From contig NSJX01000114.1 of assembly GCA_002286715.1 (NCBI GenBank), positions 24,973 through 37,982 on the forward strand: a stretch of DNA of 13,010 nucleotides, written 5' to 3'. The notes beneath the pieces were generated by a model. That model made no database searches and had not been told where the DNA came from. It saw only the letters and a program-made list of their open reading frames with translations. How positions within the stretch are numbered: the stretch's first letter is position 1; every line of letters begins with the position of its first letter. Positions 1 through 8,165 of this stretch are shown here, in pieces. Origin of the DNA: Dentipellis sp. KUC8613 (taxonomy: Eukaryota; Basidiomycota; Agaricomycetes; Russulales; Hericiaceae). A program made the position numbers and the translations under genes.

Positions 1-409
1 GGTCTGAGACAAGTTTCATGAGACCAAGGTCAATGTTGGTTGGTGGCTGATGTTGGTGCTTTATCTTGGGTTTTGGTGCTCAGTATTGGTGCTTGGTGCT
101 CAGTCAGAGTACTCAGTGGCTGGTCTTGGTATTTGTGATTGGTGTTCATCAGAAGAAGTTAAGGAAGGCAATGAGATAAGGAGTGACCCTTGACAGTCAT
201 CATGATAGTGTCAAGGATCACTCCTTATCTCATTGCTTTCCTCGACTCCTTCCAACAACCACCAACCACCGACCACTGAGACCAAGCACCAAACCCATGA
301 CCGAGCACCGACACTGACACCGACACCAATACCGACATTTCCAAGGTTTTGGACTGATGTCTCAGTCCAATGACTCAGTGATGCAGACCGGGACCTCAGA
401 CCTCAGACC
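1..409. repeat. Large foldback palindrome (foldback/MITE-like element)
   Basis: The segment is symmetrical about position 202/203. Near the centre, 163-195 and 209-241 are inverted copies matching at 31 of 33 positions, with a 13-nt loop that itself contains the palindrome atcatgat (199-206). Outside this stem the left arm is rich in TTGGTG and GTGCTCAG, and the right arm carries the complements CACCAA/CACCGA and CTGAG; these outer arms match only approximately. The symmetry reaches the tips: ggtctgag at 1-8 is matched by ctcagacc at 395-402 and again at 402-409. This architecture fits a foldback transposon or MITE whose arms are internally repetitive. No coding capacity is present. The left tip may extend beyond the window, and no target-site duplication can be tested here. 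Confidence 0.8.
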
Positions 410-752
410 AAGATCCCAGCTCCTCAGACCGAGGAGAGACATCCTTGATCTCTCAGTATTGACTTAGCGTTTGCACATCATCTCGGAAGTTGTTGGTCCT
501 CCTTCCCTTTATCTGATCTGATCCATTCCTACTTAATCACATGTTTCCCCAAGTACCTAGACCCCGTTGTACCACTCTCCAAAGCTCCTCTGTCCCAGTA
601 CTGATTATCTACAATAACCTGATTTCCTCCGGTGTTCTCCACACAGTGTACTAGTACATACCCTCATGCCCTCGTCCATAGTTCCTTAGACTGTCAATTT
701 TGTCTGTATCATACTGTACCTGGAATACCAGCTGCACTGTGCTCTGCACATC
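410..752. other. AT-moderate spacer, no supported gene
   Basis: This is ordinary-composition DNA between two inverted-repeat elements. Every frame carries stops at roughly random frequency. One minus-strand frame reads with protein-like composition but has an internal stop about every 25 codons, so I do not call it. No tandem repeats, tRNA or convincing promoter was seen. Confidence 0.5.
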
Positions 753-886
753 ACAAGTGAGAAGTGGGCCAGCAAGCAGCATGTTCTGATTCATCTACAA
801 TATATGATATCATGTGTTATTTTGAATGAAGATGGCTCTCATAGATGAATCAGAAACTGCCGCTTGCCGGCCCACTTCTCACTTGT
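753..886. repeat. Inverted-repeat element, 44-bp arms
   Basis: Arms 753-796 and 843-886 are reverse complements at 41 of 44 positions, beginning acaagtgagaagtgggcc and ending at ctgattcatct. They enclose a 46-nt AT-rich centre. The short size, long near-perfect arms and absence of coding capacity resemble a MITE or a collapsed foldback copy. No target-site duplication is obvious at the edges. Part of the inner arm, the 17-mer at 839-855, recurs exactly at 8679-8695. Confidence 0.75.
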
Positions 887-1019
887 TTTTCAGATGAATG
901 ATCCACCCCTCAAATTAAAAATGCCAGCAATACTACAATCTCCGACAAATGAGAAATCTAGAAGTTACATGGTGAGCATGAGAATATCATAGTGATAAAA
1001 GAGACAGCATGCAAGAGGC

Positions 1020-2985
1020 CAGAGCATGAGGTTGAGATTGAGGGCAAAGCGGGAGGCAGATGCACGAGACCGACACAGCCACACACAAGGTGGTGGGCGA
1101 CAGTGCAAGGTGATGGGCGTGCGTGAAGACGGCAAGCGGCAGTGCAGTGCCAATTGCGGTGTGGAAGAGGGCGAGGCACGCGCGGGAGAGCGAAATGGGG
1201 GCAGGGCACGAGACGATGTGGCAGGGCGGGTGATGGCAGCGCAGGGGCAGGACGGCGGCGTGAGGGCCCCTGGCTGTGAGCGAGGACACGTGACGGCGGC
1301 ACGAAGGAGCTGAGATGGAGGCATGGGATTCGGAATGGCACTGCTCAGGTACGTGACGACGGCGCGACAGCACATGACAGCGACGCGGTGACGGCAGCGC
1401 TAGGACACGCAATGGCGGTGAAGGGGTTGAGATGCCAATGCGCGGGCGGTGTGGGAATGTGCGAGGCTCGTGGCGGCGCGCAAGGGCGATGGTGGGGTGG
1501 AAGAGGGGCGTTGTGTGCGGAAATAGCGGTGCGGGGCACCCGAGGCCGGTAGGGATGCACAAGAGGGCGACGCTGGCTCGCGAGGTGTGAAATGGTGGCG
1601 TGAGCATGGCGGTACGAGGAAGCGCGAGCACGGCACAGGGCCACAGGCCACAGGACTGCGGCGCGGGCGCAAGGGCGCGTGTGGCAGGGTGCGTGTGGCG
1701 GGGCCGGGCAACGGGCCGCAAAACGGCGCGTGACGGCGACATGAGCGTGCATGGCTGCGGCGCGAAGGCGCGCGAGAGCAGCGCGCGGGGCGACGGGCCA
1801 CAGAGCGGCGCTGTCGGGTGCCTGATGGCTACGTGGGCGCCCATGGGTGACAGCGGGTGACGGCCAGCGAGTGTGTGTGACGGCAGCGCGAGTGCGCCTG
1901 GCGGCAGCATGAGACGGCACCGCTGGGACGCGCCACGGCACACGACGGCCGAGCGAGGGGCCAAGGGCACGTGACGACATGGCTGGGGCATGCAAGATGG
2001 TGCAACAGTGGCGCCGCGGGGCAGGTGGAAGGCAGAACGGGGGGCGAAGAGGGGTGAGTGCGCCGCAAAGACGACGTCGCAGGGCACAACACGCACGATG
2101 GCGGTGCTGCGGTACACGGCACTGGGCGGCAGGGCACGCAGATGGTGGGGTGGGGCGGGACAGGCCAGGGCACGAGATGCCGCCGCCGGCATGACAACGC
2201 GATCAGGCGCGAGACGATGCGACGGTGCGCGAAGACGGTGGGGCGGGGCATCAGAAGCCACCATGGGGCACGAAAGGCCGCGGCAGGGGGGAGATGGGGC
2301 AGCGGGGCGAGACAGGGCAGCGGGGAGCGACAGGGCATGGAGACGACACCCGTGCAAGACCACGATGCAGGCGTGGCAGCAGCACGAGGGCACGTAAATA
2401 TGGCGATGTGTGGGCACAAAACAGAGAGACAGCATTGGTGAGACTCCCAGCGACGCCGCCAGGGTGTGTGACAGCTGTTTGGGTGCGTGATCGTGGTGTG
2501 GGCACACGTGACGGCAGCATGGGGGCGGCGTAGGCACACGAGGGTGGCGTGGGGTCACGAGCCACAAAACGGTGCCCCCAGGCATGTGATGGCGGCGTGG
2601 GCGCGCATGGTGGCAGCTGGGGGTGGGGGGCGGCCGCGAGGGGGAGCGCGAGAGCAGCGCAGGGCTACGCACCACAGAACGGCGCCGTTTGCAATGGCAC
2701 ATGCCGAGGAGACACCGGGCATCGACGTCAAATCGGGGGCGGCGCATGGTAGCGGGATGGCGGACAAGAAGGCGGCGAGACAGCACCACGGCGCAAGAGG
2801 GCATGACGGCGCAGCAGACGGCGGCACGGGGATCGAGTGGACGGGGTGGGGCACATAGGTGTGACAGGGTGAAACACATAATGATTTCTCTGGGGCGCGA
2901 TGGCAGGGAAACACGTCAGCGGCACGTGAAGAGGGCAAAATGCAGAGGCCACGGCACGAGTGATGTCGGAAGACAGCACATGAAC
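1020..2985. repeat. G-rich degenerate low-complexity block A
   Basis: The + strand is strongly G-rich and T-poor: 1201-1260 has 32 G, 13 C, 11 A and 4 T. It is a mosaic of short degenerate units such as gacggcagcgcgag, ggcgcgagggc and gtgacggcg, with a dispersed unit gggccacagagcggcgc (for example 1795-1811, with degenerate copies near 2560 and 2668). Consequently the minus strand is free of stops in one frame for 630 codons (987-2879), a product of composition rather than evidence of a gene. The right edge lies next to a minus-strand splice-donor-like site at 2986-2991. Confidence 0.75.
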
Positions 2986-3020
2986 ACTTACCAGGCCCCT
3001 GCTCCCCTCGAATCCACCAT
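2986..3020 (-). other. Candidate short first exon plus 5' splice site (minus strand)
   Basis: On the minus strand an ATG at 3020 begins a frame reading M-V-D-S-R-G-A-G-A and is followed by CCTG|GTAAGT, with the donor hexamer at 2986-2991 and the last exon base at 2992. Without splicing the frame ends at the TAA inside the donor. Upstream the same frame stays open through the 18-bp repeats to 4136, so the ATG choice is uncertain. The C-rich (sense) tract of block A starts immediately downstream. A possible acceptor, TTCTAG, lies at 958-963 on the far side. No product is recognised. The call is inferred from the donor match and from its resemblance to the other block edges. Confidence 0.25.
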
Positions 3021-3078
3021 TTGCACAATCCTCTTGGCTTCTGTGTGTGCGTGTGAGTGTCTTCGCGCAATTGAGAGG

Positions 3079-3132
3079 GTGAGAGTGCGCATCAGAGTGA
3101 GAGTGCGCATTAGAGTGAGAGTGCGCATCAGA
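3079..3132. repeat. 18-bp tandem repeat, 3 copies
   Basis: Units at 3079-3096, 3097-3114 and 3115-3132 read gtgagagtgcgcatcaga, with a single difference (cat/tag instead of cat/cag) in the middle copy. The period is a multiple of three, so both strands read periodic six-residue peptides. Confidence 0.95.
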
Positions 3133-3159
3133 GTGGGTGTGAGGACGTGAAAGTCAAAA

Positions 3160-4133
3160 TCGCTCTGCACAATGACGGCGTGTGACACGACATGACAATG
3201 GCGTGCAGCGCGCAAAACAGCGCGGAGGGGCACGACGGCGGTGCAGAGGGACACAATGGCGGCGCAGAGAGGCACGGCGGTGGGGCACGAGGCAGCGCGA
3301 CGACGTCGGGCGAGACGACGTGACAACGGCGTGCAAGACGGCACGACAGCGGCGTGCAGCGCACAAAACGGTGCAGAGGAGCACGACGGCGGTGCAGAGG
3401 GGCACAACGACGGCACAGAGGAGCGCCGCGGCGGCGCACAAAGGGGCGCGAGGGCAGCGCAAAGGGGCACGAGACAGCGCGCGGGTGCGAGGGGTGAGAA
3501 GGCGCAAGGGCGGCACAGGGGCGGCACAAGGGCGGTGTAGAGGGGCACGAAGGGGCGCGAGATGCTGCGAGACGGCCCGAGGGGGGCAGAGACGGCACTA
3601 GGGGAGCACACGACGTGCAGCAGCGCGCGAGGGAGGGCGATCCTGTGCAGCACGGGGGTGCGAGCGGTGCGTGAGGGAGTGTGGAGTGGCGAAGGGGGGT
3701 GGGCGGGCGGCAGCGAGGGCGAGGCGGCTGCTGCGCGAGAGAAGGCGTGGCGGGCACGCAGCGGTAGACGGGGCGCACGGGCGCGAGACGATGTGGCGGC
3801 TTGAAGATGGCAGGGCACAGCACGGGCGCGAAAGGGGGGCGCAGGCGCGGGCGCGTGCGGGGCGGGGTAGAGCAGGGCACGCCACAAAGATGACGCCGCA
3901 AAGATGACGCCGCAGGGCGTGATACGCGTGTCGGTGGCGCTGCGGTGGGCGAGACTGCGCGACGGCGGCGCCGTGGGGCACGCGGCGTCATTGGGGTGAG
4001 AGGGCGGGTCGGGCTCGCGAGTGCGAAACGACACAGGGCCGCGCGGCGTTACTGGGGCGGGCGGGGAGAGAGGGCAGGTTGGACTCGAATGGGCGAAATG
4101 ACAGCGCAGGTGGCGAGGCGGCGTCGGCAGGGT
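3160..4133. repeat. G-rich degenerate low-complexity block B
   Basis: This has the same composition and vocabulary as block A: gcacgacggcggtgcagagg variants near 3230-3430, then ggcgcgagagggcggg variants. A 14-bp unit aaagatgacgccgc is duplicated exactly at 3886-3913. The long minus-strand frame covering the block follows from T depletion on the + strand. The block ends abruptly at 4133, where an AT-rich inverted terminus begins, and G-rich sequence of the same polarity resumes at 7320. Confidence 0.7.
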
Positions 4134-4400
4134 CATCAGAAAAAATAAGGAATTCTATAGCCACCACTATATTATGTATACTATGAATGCTATTGAAAAG
4201 GGAAGTCAGCTATAGACTGCTCCATAGCAGCCATAGCAGCCATAGCTAAGGTGAATAGTTCTATAGTCTCTATAGGCTATATAATTCCAAGTCAATGTTC
4301 TATAGCCTTACATAGCTGCCACCATAGACTATGCAGACTATGAGACTACTATAAGCTACATACCATTCAAACTTCCCAGACATCAGATCTTAGGACATAA
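4134..4400. repeat. CTATAG/CCATAGC-rich AT island (left)
   Basis: This AT-rich island has dense ctatag, catagc and actatg motifs, including ccatagcagccatagcagcc around 4222-4241. The 19-mer at 4220-4238 recurs exactly at 7186-7204 in the right island. No ORF of note is present. It may be the subterminal repeat region of the putative element. Confidence 0.7.
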
Positions 4401-4407
4401 TAAATCA

Positions 4408-4510
4408 CTACAATTTATTCATAATTCTTGAAAAACAAGATGCACTCATATATGTACAATTGCTCCTGCAGCACAAACATAGTAGTGAATTCAGGCTCCT
4501 GCAAAGTATG
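4408..4510 (-). other. Candidate 3' splice sites and poly(A) signal (minus strand)
   Basis: Read on the minus strand, the C-rich tract of block C is followed by ACTTTGCAG|GAG (exon would start at 4498) and then GTGCTGCAG|GAG (exon would start at 4465). About 50 nt further is AATAAA (plus 4414-4419) in AT-rich sequence. Together with the donor at 5430-5435 this could be the end of a minus-strand transcript with a C-rich intron of about 0.93 kb. No coding function is evident in the terminal exon. Confidence 0.25.
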
Positions 4511-4559
4511 TATGTGATGTTCAAGTGGGGCAGGCACAGGTGCTTCGCACGCGGGGAAG

Positions 4560-5430
4560 GGTGCAGATCAAGACCGGATAGCGCGGGCACCACAGACAGC
4601 CTGTCTCGACGGCGGCACGAGCGGCGGGACGGCAGCGCGAGGGTCGAGAGGGGCGCGGAGGACGGCACGACGGGCGCGACGGCACAAGGGGCGTGACGGC
4701 CACGCGAGGGGCTTGATGGTCGCGCGAGGGGCGTGATGGCAGCGCAAGGGCCGAGAGGGGCAAGGCGGCGACAGCACGACGGCGCGAGGGGCACGACGGC
4801 ACGACCGGGGGACAGACGGGCGCGAGGACAGGGTGAGACAGAAGGAGGAGCGCAACAGTGCGCGAGACACGAGGGTGCGCGGGCCCAAGAGCACGAAGGA
4901 GGGCGCCGGATGAAAGTGCGATGGCACGCGGACACAGACAACGCAGAGGCGCGTCAGCGCTGCGGAGGCACGGCGCAACAGCACGAGCGGGCGTGCGCTA
5001 GGTGCTCAACAGCACTAACACATGGGCGGGGCGGGGTGACGAGGGCACAGGCAGGCGAGCGGGGCGCGAGAGAACGCGAGAGAACGCGGACGAGCGCGCG
5101 ATCGCGAACGCACGCAGGGGCGGGAGGGAAGGTGCTAACCGGACGTTGCAGGCCCTAGTGTGGCGGGAAGAACGACGCCGACGCAGAGGGCGCGACGGCG
5201 GAGGTGCGGCAGCAGCGCAGAGTGCAGGCGAAGACGTGGGCGCGCCAACGCAGATGCCAGGACGACGTGCGTGGGGCGCGCGCATTGGACACGAGGGCGT
5301 GCAGGAAGATGCGGGTGCGCCGCAGGCAGGGCGACGCCAGCGACGTGGCACTGCCGTCGCGAGGCTAGAGGGGAGAGGCGGCGTCAGTGGTCGGGCGCGC
5401 TGCGACACGCTGAGCGTGTTGCTGAAGTGA
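4560..5430. repeat. G-rich degenerate low-complexity block C
   Basis: This G-rich, T-poor block has variants of gcgcgaggggcgtgacggc especially between 4660 and 4810. It lies inside the putative 4134-7319 element and has the same polarity as the blocks outside it. Overlapping reading frames on both strands are low complexity. Its left edge has minus-strand acceptor-like sites, and its right edge a minus-strand donor-like site. Confidence 0.7.
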
Positions 5431-5468
5431 CGCACCTGCGGTCGTCGCCGTCTCTGACGCCCTACCAT
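5430..5468 (-). other. Candidate short first exon plus 5' splice site (minus strand)
   Basis: On the minus strand an ATG at 5468 begins M-V-G-R-Q-R-R-R-R-P-Q and is followed directly, in phase 0, by CGCAG|GTGCGT (donor hexamer 5430-5435, last exon base 5436). Unspliced, the frame runs on to 4998 through C-rich sequence. Upstream (5476-5700, minus) the sequence resembles a transcript leader, with an AT-rich core at 5676-5690. There is also an earlier short ATG frame that stops before the donor. No family is recognised. Confidence 0.25.
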
Positions 5469-5675
5469 ACCCTCACTATCTCCGTGACGATCGTATCGTT
5501 GACATTTGCGGGGTGTGTGTGGTAGTCCGGGCGGCGGGCGGCGGAGGGAGCAGGGGCAAGAGCATGTTGAGGGTGGAGACGAGAGACGAGAGCGACAAGT
5601 CGCGGTGGCGACGGGCGTCGGCAGTTGCCGCGCGCCGTTCCTCGACTGCTCGAGACTCTCCTTTGGAGCGCAACA

Positions 5676-5690
5676 AAATATATAAAATTG
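5676..5690. promoter_or_regulatory. TATA-like core in a possible divergent promoter
   Basis: The sequence aaaatatataaaattg contains TATATAAA on the + strand and TTTTATATATTTT on the minus strand. It lies between a minus-strand candidate exon/donor (5430-5468) and a plus-strand candidate exon/donor (5787-5921). It could serve either direction, but AT-rich matches of this kind are common by chance. Confidence 0.2.
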
Positions 5691-5786
5691 TGATTATATT
5701 TGTACGATAATAGGACAAGTAGATGTACTATGTGTATGAATTTCACGAGAAACGATGAATATAGCCACCGGCGAGGCTCGTATTAG

Positions 5787-5915
5787 TCCCTCGAATTAAT
5801 AGTCAGCCGTCCTTTGCTATCTTTGGACGGCGCGACTAAGGCAAAACATAGCGCGTTGGCGTTCATCGCGCCTTGTATCGATTACAATCCAGTCAATTAC
5901 TTGTTAAAGCTTCAG
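5787..5915 (+). other. Candidate coding exon ending at CAG|GTGAGT
   Basis: Following a TAG at 5784-5786, this frame is open for 43 codons with ordinary protein-like composition (it includes S-L-D-G-A-T-K-A-K-H and Y-N-P-V-N-Y-L-L-K-L-Q). It ends exactly in phase at a strong donor, CAG|GTGAGT (5916-5921). Unspliced it stops a few codons later. There is no in-frame ATG, so an upstream exon, a truncated gene fragment or chance must be invoked. A weak acceptor-like GTATTAG lies at its start. The other two frames of the segment contain stops. The C-rich plus-strand block begins about 75 nt downstream. I do not recognise the protein. Confidence 0.25.
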
Positions 5916-5989
5916 GTGAGTTTCTAATATGCTCATATACTCTGTCTAATAATCTCGTATTTTACTGAAAATTACTCTATGATATATAT

Positions 5990-6640
5990 TCGATTCAACG
6001 GCGGACCGCGCGCCACACGGATATGGCCGACGGGCGCGCTGGTCCGTGCGCATCGCGGGCGCTTGCTGCCACCTCATCGGCACGACGCGTCGTCCCTTCT
6101 CTCTCTCTTCTTCTTCCTCTTCCTTCCCCTTTGTCGTCTTTGCTTTCCCTTTCCTTCTCCACCCCGCCTCCGCACTCCCCATGCCGCCTTGCCCTCGGCA
6201 CTCGCGGTACGTACACCACTCCCTCACCGGCCCATCCGCGTGCTCAACCCACGGGCGCAACTTCAACGGGCGCGCTCCTCGACGCGCGTTCTCGCTCACA
6301 CTCGCTCCCCCGTCGACACGCGCCTGCGCCCAACTACCTCCTCGCTCGCTCTCACGCACTCGAGCCCGCTGTGCCTGGACCGTCGCATCTGGTATGTGTC
6401 CCGTTTGGATGCTCATGCACGCTCGCTTATCCCGTTCGCCTGTTAGGTGCTCGCTCGTCGATGTTGCTCATGTCCGCATCTGCATGCCCCTGTCTCTGTT
6501 ACCTCGTGCGCGCGTTGGTGTGTCCATTCCCTTGTATGTGTGACTGTTCTTGCCCATGCATGCACTGCTTGCTTGCACCTGGTGAGTGTCCTACCTCTAG
6601 TCACCTGTGCTGACTATGTTTGTTCTCCTTCATGTTTGAT
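5990..6640. repeat. C-rich (+) block D, opposite polarity, with pyrimidine tract
   Basis: The composition reverses here: 6181-6240 has 29 C and the + strand is pyrimidine-rich. A 40-nt pure pyrimidine run lies at 6093-6132. The rest is ctcgctcgctctcacgc-like sequence typical of pyrimidine-rich leaders or introns. The overlapping plus-strand frames (5979-6446, 6023-6613, 6046-6543) are low complexity and mutually incompatible, so none is called as a gene. Confidence 0.65.
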
Positions 6641-6840
6641 GGTCTGCATATGAACCTTTGTTCACATGCATTGATCAAGTATGCCCTCTTTTCTTATGTC
6701 TTATTGTGGCTGCTGATGTTCTTGCAGTTTGTCCTATGTTAGGATAATGCAGTCATCTCCTCTGGCATGTGCAGGCTATTGTGCATGGTGTGTATCTTCT
6801 GTTTTCTTTTTTTTTGCTATGATTGCTGATATCTCTGCAG
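6582..6840 (+). other. Candidate splice sites and a 53-bp intron (plus strand)
   Basis: Downstream of the C-rich block, GTGAGT begins at 6582 and GCTGATGTTCTTGCAG ends at 6727, a textbook branch point plus acceptor. A second unit runs from GTGTGTATCT (6788) through a T-run to GCTGATATCTCTGCAG (ending 6840). Its 53-bp length is typical of many fungal introns. The sequence after 6840 is open for 24 codons and then becomes 3'-UTR-like. The joined frames tried contain stops, so a noncoding or decayed transcript is more likely than a protein gene. Confidence 0.3.
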
Positions 6841-7080
6841 GACATCTTTGGTAGTATGATGTTGGACTTGGCTGTAGTGGAAGGCTGCTCTGTTAGTATA
6901 TGCATTGTGTAGTGATGTATTATGTAGTGTTTTGAAATATAATCTGTCTTCATTATCATTGATAATTCAGATGTAAATGAATGAAGTATTTGCTATTACT
7001 CCTACCTTGAAATTCTTGATAGCTGTATGTGTGATGTACTGACTGTGTAGGTCCTGTAGCTGTCAGGCTTTATGAAGCAG
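6841..7080. other. AT-rich, 3'-UTR-like spacer
   Basis: AT-rich sequence with tgtagtgatgtattatgtag and aaatataatc motifs, resembling a transcript tail following the 6840 acceptor. No gene, RNA or tandem array is evident. Confidence 0.35.
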
Positions 7081-7319
7081 TGATAGTAGTGATAGCAAGG
7101 TACCTATGTACATAGTAGGGTACCTTCTTCCATAGAAGCCATAGCAGGGTACCTTATTCCATAGCAGCCATAGCAGAGTACCTTACTCCATAGCAGCCAT
7201 AGCACTATCATAGCTGAAGGGGTAAATCTATAGCTACGAAAGATGGATACCTTGCTATGGCCCTATCAGGGTTATGTATACTATGTAGAGCTATATAGTA
7301 AGGGTTATTTTTCCTGATG
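7080..7319. repeat. CTATAG/CCATAGC-rich AT island (right)
   Basis: This is the counterpart of 4134-4400: it shares the 19-mer at 7186-7204 and ttatgtatactatg at 7272-7285. Its right end (7305-7319) is the inverted match to 4134-4148. It contains the 29-bp tandem repeats at 7117-7203. Confidence 0.7.
7117..7203. repeat. 29-bp tandem repeat, 3 copies
   Basis: Units 7117-7145, 7146-7174 and 7175-7203 each read agggtacctt-nttccatagc-agccatagc with one to three differences. A partial unit (caaggtaccta...) precedes them at about 7096. Each unit contains GGTACC or GAGTACC and two catagc motifs. Confidence 0.92.
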
Positions 7320-7766
7320 GTGTCGTGACAGCGTTGCTGGGCGACAGGGCAGGTGGGGCTGGCATGGGGGCTGAGACAGAGGCACAGGGCCCCTGCCTAC
7401 CAAGCGGCGGCGCTGCGGCACATGACGGCGGGGTGGCGGCAGATGGCGGCAGTGCGAGGACTCGCGATGGCGGTGCGAGGGCAGGCAGTGGCATCGCTGG
7501 AGTGTGCATCGGCGTCGCTGGGGCATGAGGGCGCGGTGGGATGCGAGATGGCGGGACGCGACGTGCAGGTAGCTGAACAAGGCGGCGGGCGACATGGATG
7601 GTGAGGAGAGGGCCGGGAGAGGGGACCAGAGCGTCGAGAGGACGCGACAGCGTCGAGAGGGCCGCGGGGAGACGAGAGGATAGAGGGACAAACGGGCGCG
7701 GCAGGCGTGAGAGTGGGGCAGGGCGAGATAGGAAGACAGTAAAAGAAACTTACCTATGATGACCAT
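7305..7766 (-). CDS. Doubtful ORF with hydrophobic, signal-peptide-like start
   Basis: A minus-strand ATG at 7766 opens 153 codons ending at a TAA inside the island terminus at 7305. The first 22 residues (M-V-I-I-G-K-F-L-L-L-S-S-Y-L-A-L then P-H-S-H-A-C) look like a secretory signal; the rest is a low-complexity Arg/Ser/Pro/Cys/His-rich frame expected from C-rich DNA. The same ATG is followed after ten bases by ATAG|GTAAGT (7748-7753), so the hydrophobic stretch may simply be the T-rich start of an intron. A second locus at 12400 has the same M-V-I-G start and the same ambiguity. No family is recognised, and a translation artefact is the likelier reading. Confidence 0.15.
   Translation of the reverse strand: MVIIGKFLLLSSYLALPHSHACRARLSLYPLVSPRPSRRCRVLSTLWSPLPALSSPSMSPAALFSYLHVASRHLASHRALMPQRRRCTLQRCHCLPSHRHRESSHCRHLPPPRRHVPQRRRLVGRGPVPLSQPPCQPHLPCRPATLSRHHQEK
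7320..7747. repeat. G-rich degenerate low-complexity block E
   Basis: The same G-rich, T-poor vocabulary as blocks A and B resumes directly after the putative element terminus: cgtgacagcgttgctgggcg, then gcggcgctgcggcac variants and gcgtcgagagg repeats near 7630-7665. Its right edge abuts the minus-strand donor at 7748-7753. Confidence 0.65.
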
Positions 7767-7816
7767 GCATCGCTCTGCCCCTCAAACTTCCCCTACGTGC
7801 CTCTGTCTTGTTGTGA
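7748..7816 (-). other. Candidate internal or first exon with 5' splice site (minus strand)
   Basis: The minus strand reads ATGGTCATCATAG|GTAAGT; the donor hexamer is 7748-7753 and the last exon base 7754. An acceptor-like GAACAG precedes about 65 nt of exon-like sequence. Joined to the candidate exon ending at 8172, that exon would stay in frame to the donor. This is one of the recurring ATGGT-donor-C-rich junctions. Confidence 0.22.
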
Positions 7817-7859
7817 GTGCTGTTCTTCGGGGGATTCGTGTGGCGGTGGTGCGTATGCG

Positions 7860-8165
7860 AGTGCACGCGGGGATGCGAGTGCCATGACAGGAGGCGGTGT
7901 GCGTCCTCTGCAGTCGCAAAGACGGACAGGGCCCCGCGATGGCGCATGGGGCGGTTACGGGGCGTCGCGATGGTGTTCGAGGCACCAAGAGGGCATGACA
8001 CGTGCGTCTTGCGCCGTTGCTCAGGCGAGCAGGGCAGCGCGACGGCGCAGGGGATGATTGGGGTAGCGAGATGGTGTAGGGCACGAGACGTGTGTGTGCG
8101 CGATGACAGAGCGCATGGGGCGCACGGGCGCAGTGTGAGGGCGAACGGGATAGCAATTGGACGTT
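7860..8165. repeat. G-rich low-complexity block E2
   Basis: A milder version of the G-rich composition, with gcgatggtgt, gggcatgacacgtgcg and gcgcatggggcgcacggg variants. Low-complexity frames are present on both strands. It is bounded on the right by the minus-strand donor at 8166-8171. Confidence 0.5.

Larger units (their letters stand above)
4134..7319. mobile_element. Putative inserted element with 15-bp inverted termini
   Basis: The left edge 4134-4148 reads catcagaaaaaataa. The right edge 7305-7319 is its reverse complement with one mismatch. Both edges lead inward into AT-rich islands carrying CTATAG, CCATAGC and the shared 14-mer ttatgtatactatg (4172-4185, 7272-7285). Outside, both flanks are G-rich blocks of the same polarity, and joining cggcagggt to gtcgtgacagcg would restore a continuous block. 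A 2-bp GT could be a target duplication, which is not diagnostic. No transposase is recognisable inside, so if real it is non-autonomous or degenerate. The two islands could instead be independent repeats. Confidence 0.35.

Noticed and set aside
455..757. Minus-strand frame with protein-like composition and four stops, considered as a decayed transposase
   Set aside because: The stop spacing is what random sequence gives and I recognise no motif. A translated search of this segment against transposase families would settle it.
987..2879. 630-codon uninterrupted minus-strand reading frame
   Set aside because: T depletion on the + strand removes TTA, CTA and TCA, so stops vanish on the minus strand. 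The product is low complexity, other minus frames in the block are also open for hundreds of codons, and no domain is recognisable.
5979..6613. Three overlapping plus-strand ORFs of 155-196 codons
   Set aside because: They cover the same C-rich tract in all three frames with low-complexity products, and splice-like sites follow; leader or intron sequence is more likely.
6753..6959. 68-codon minus-strand ORF
   Set aside because: AT-rich, random composition, antisense to the best splice-like sites, with no recognised motif.
7081..7320. Tandem CATAGC motifs considered as a CRISPR array
   Set aside because: Repeats are head-to-tail without unique spacers of constant length, there are no cas genes, and the context is eukaryotic.
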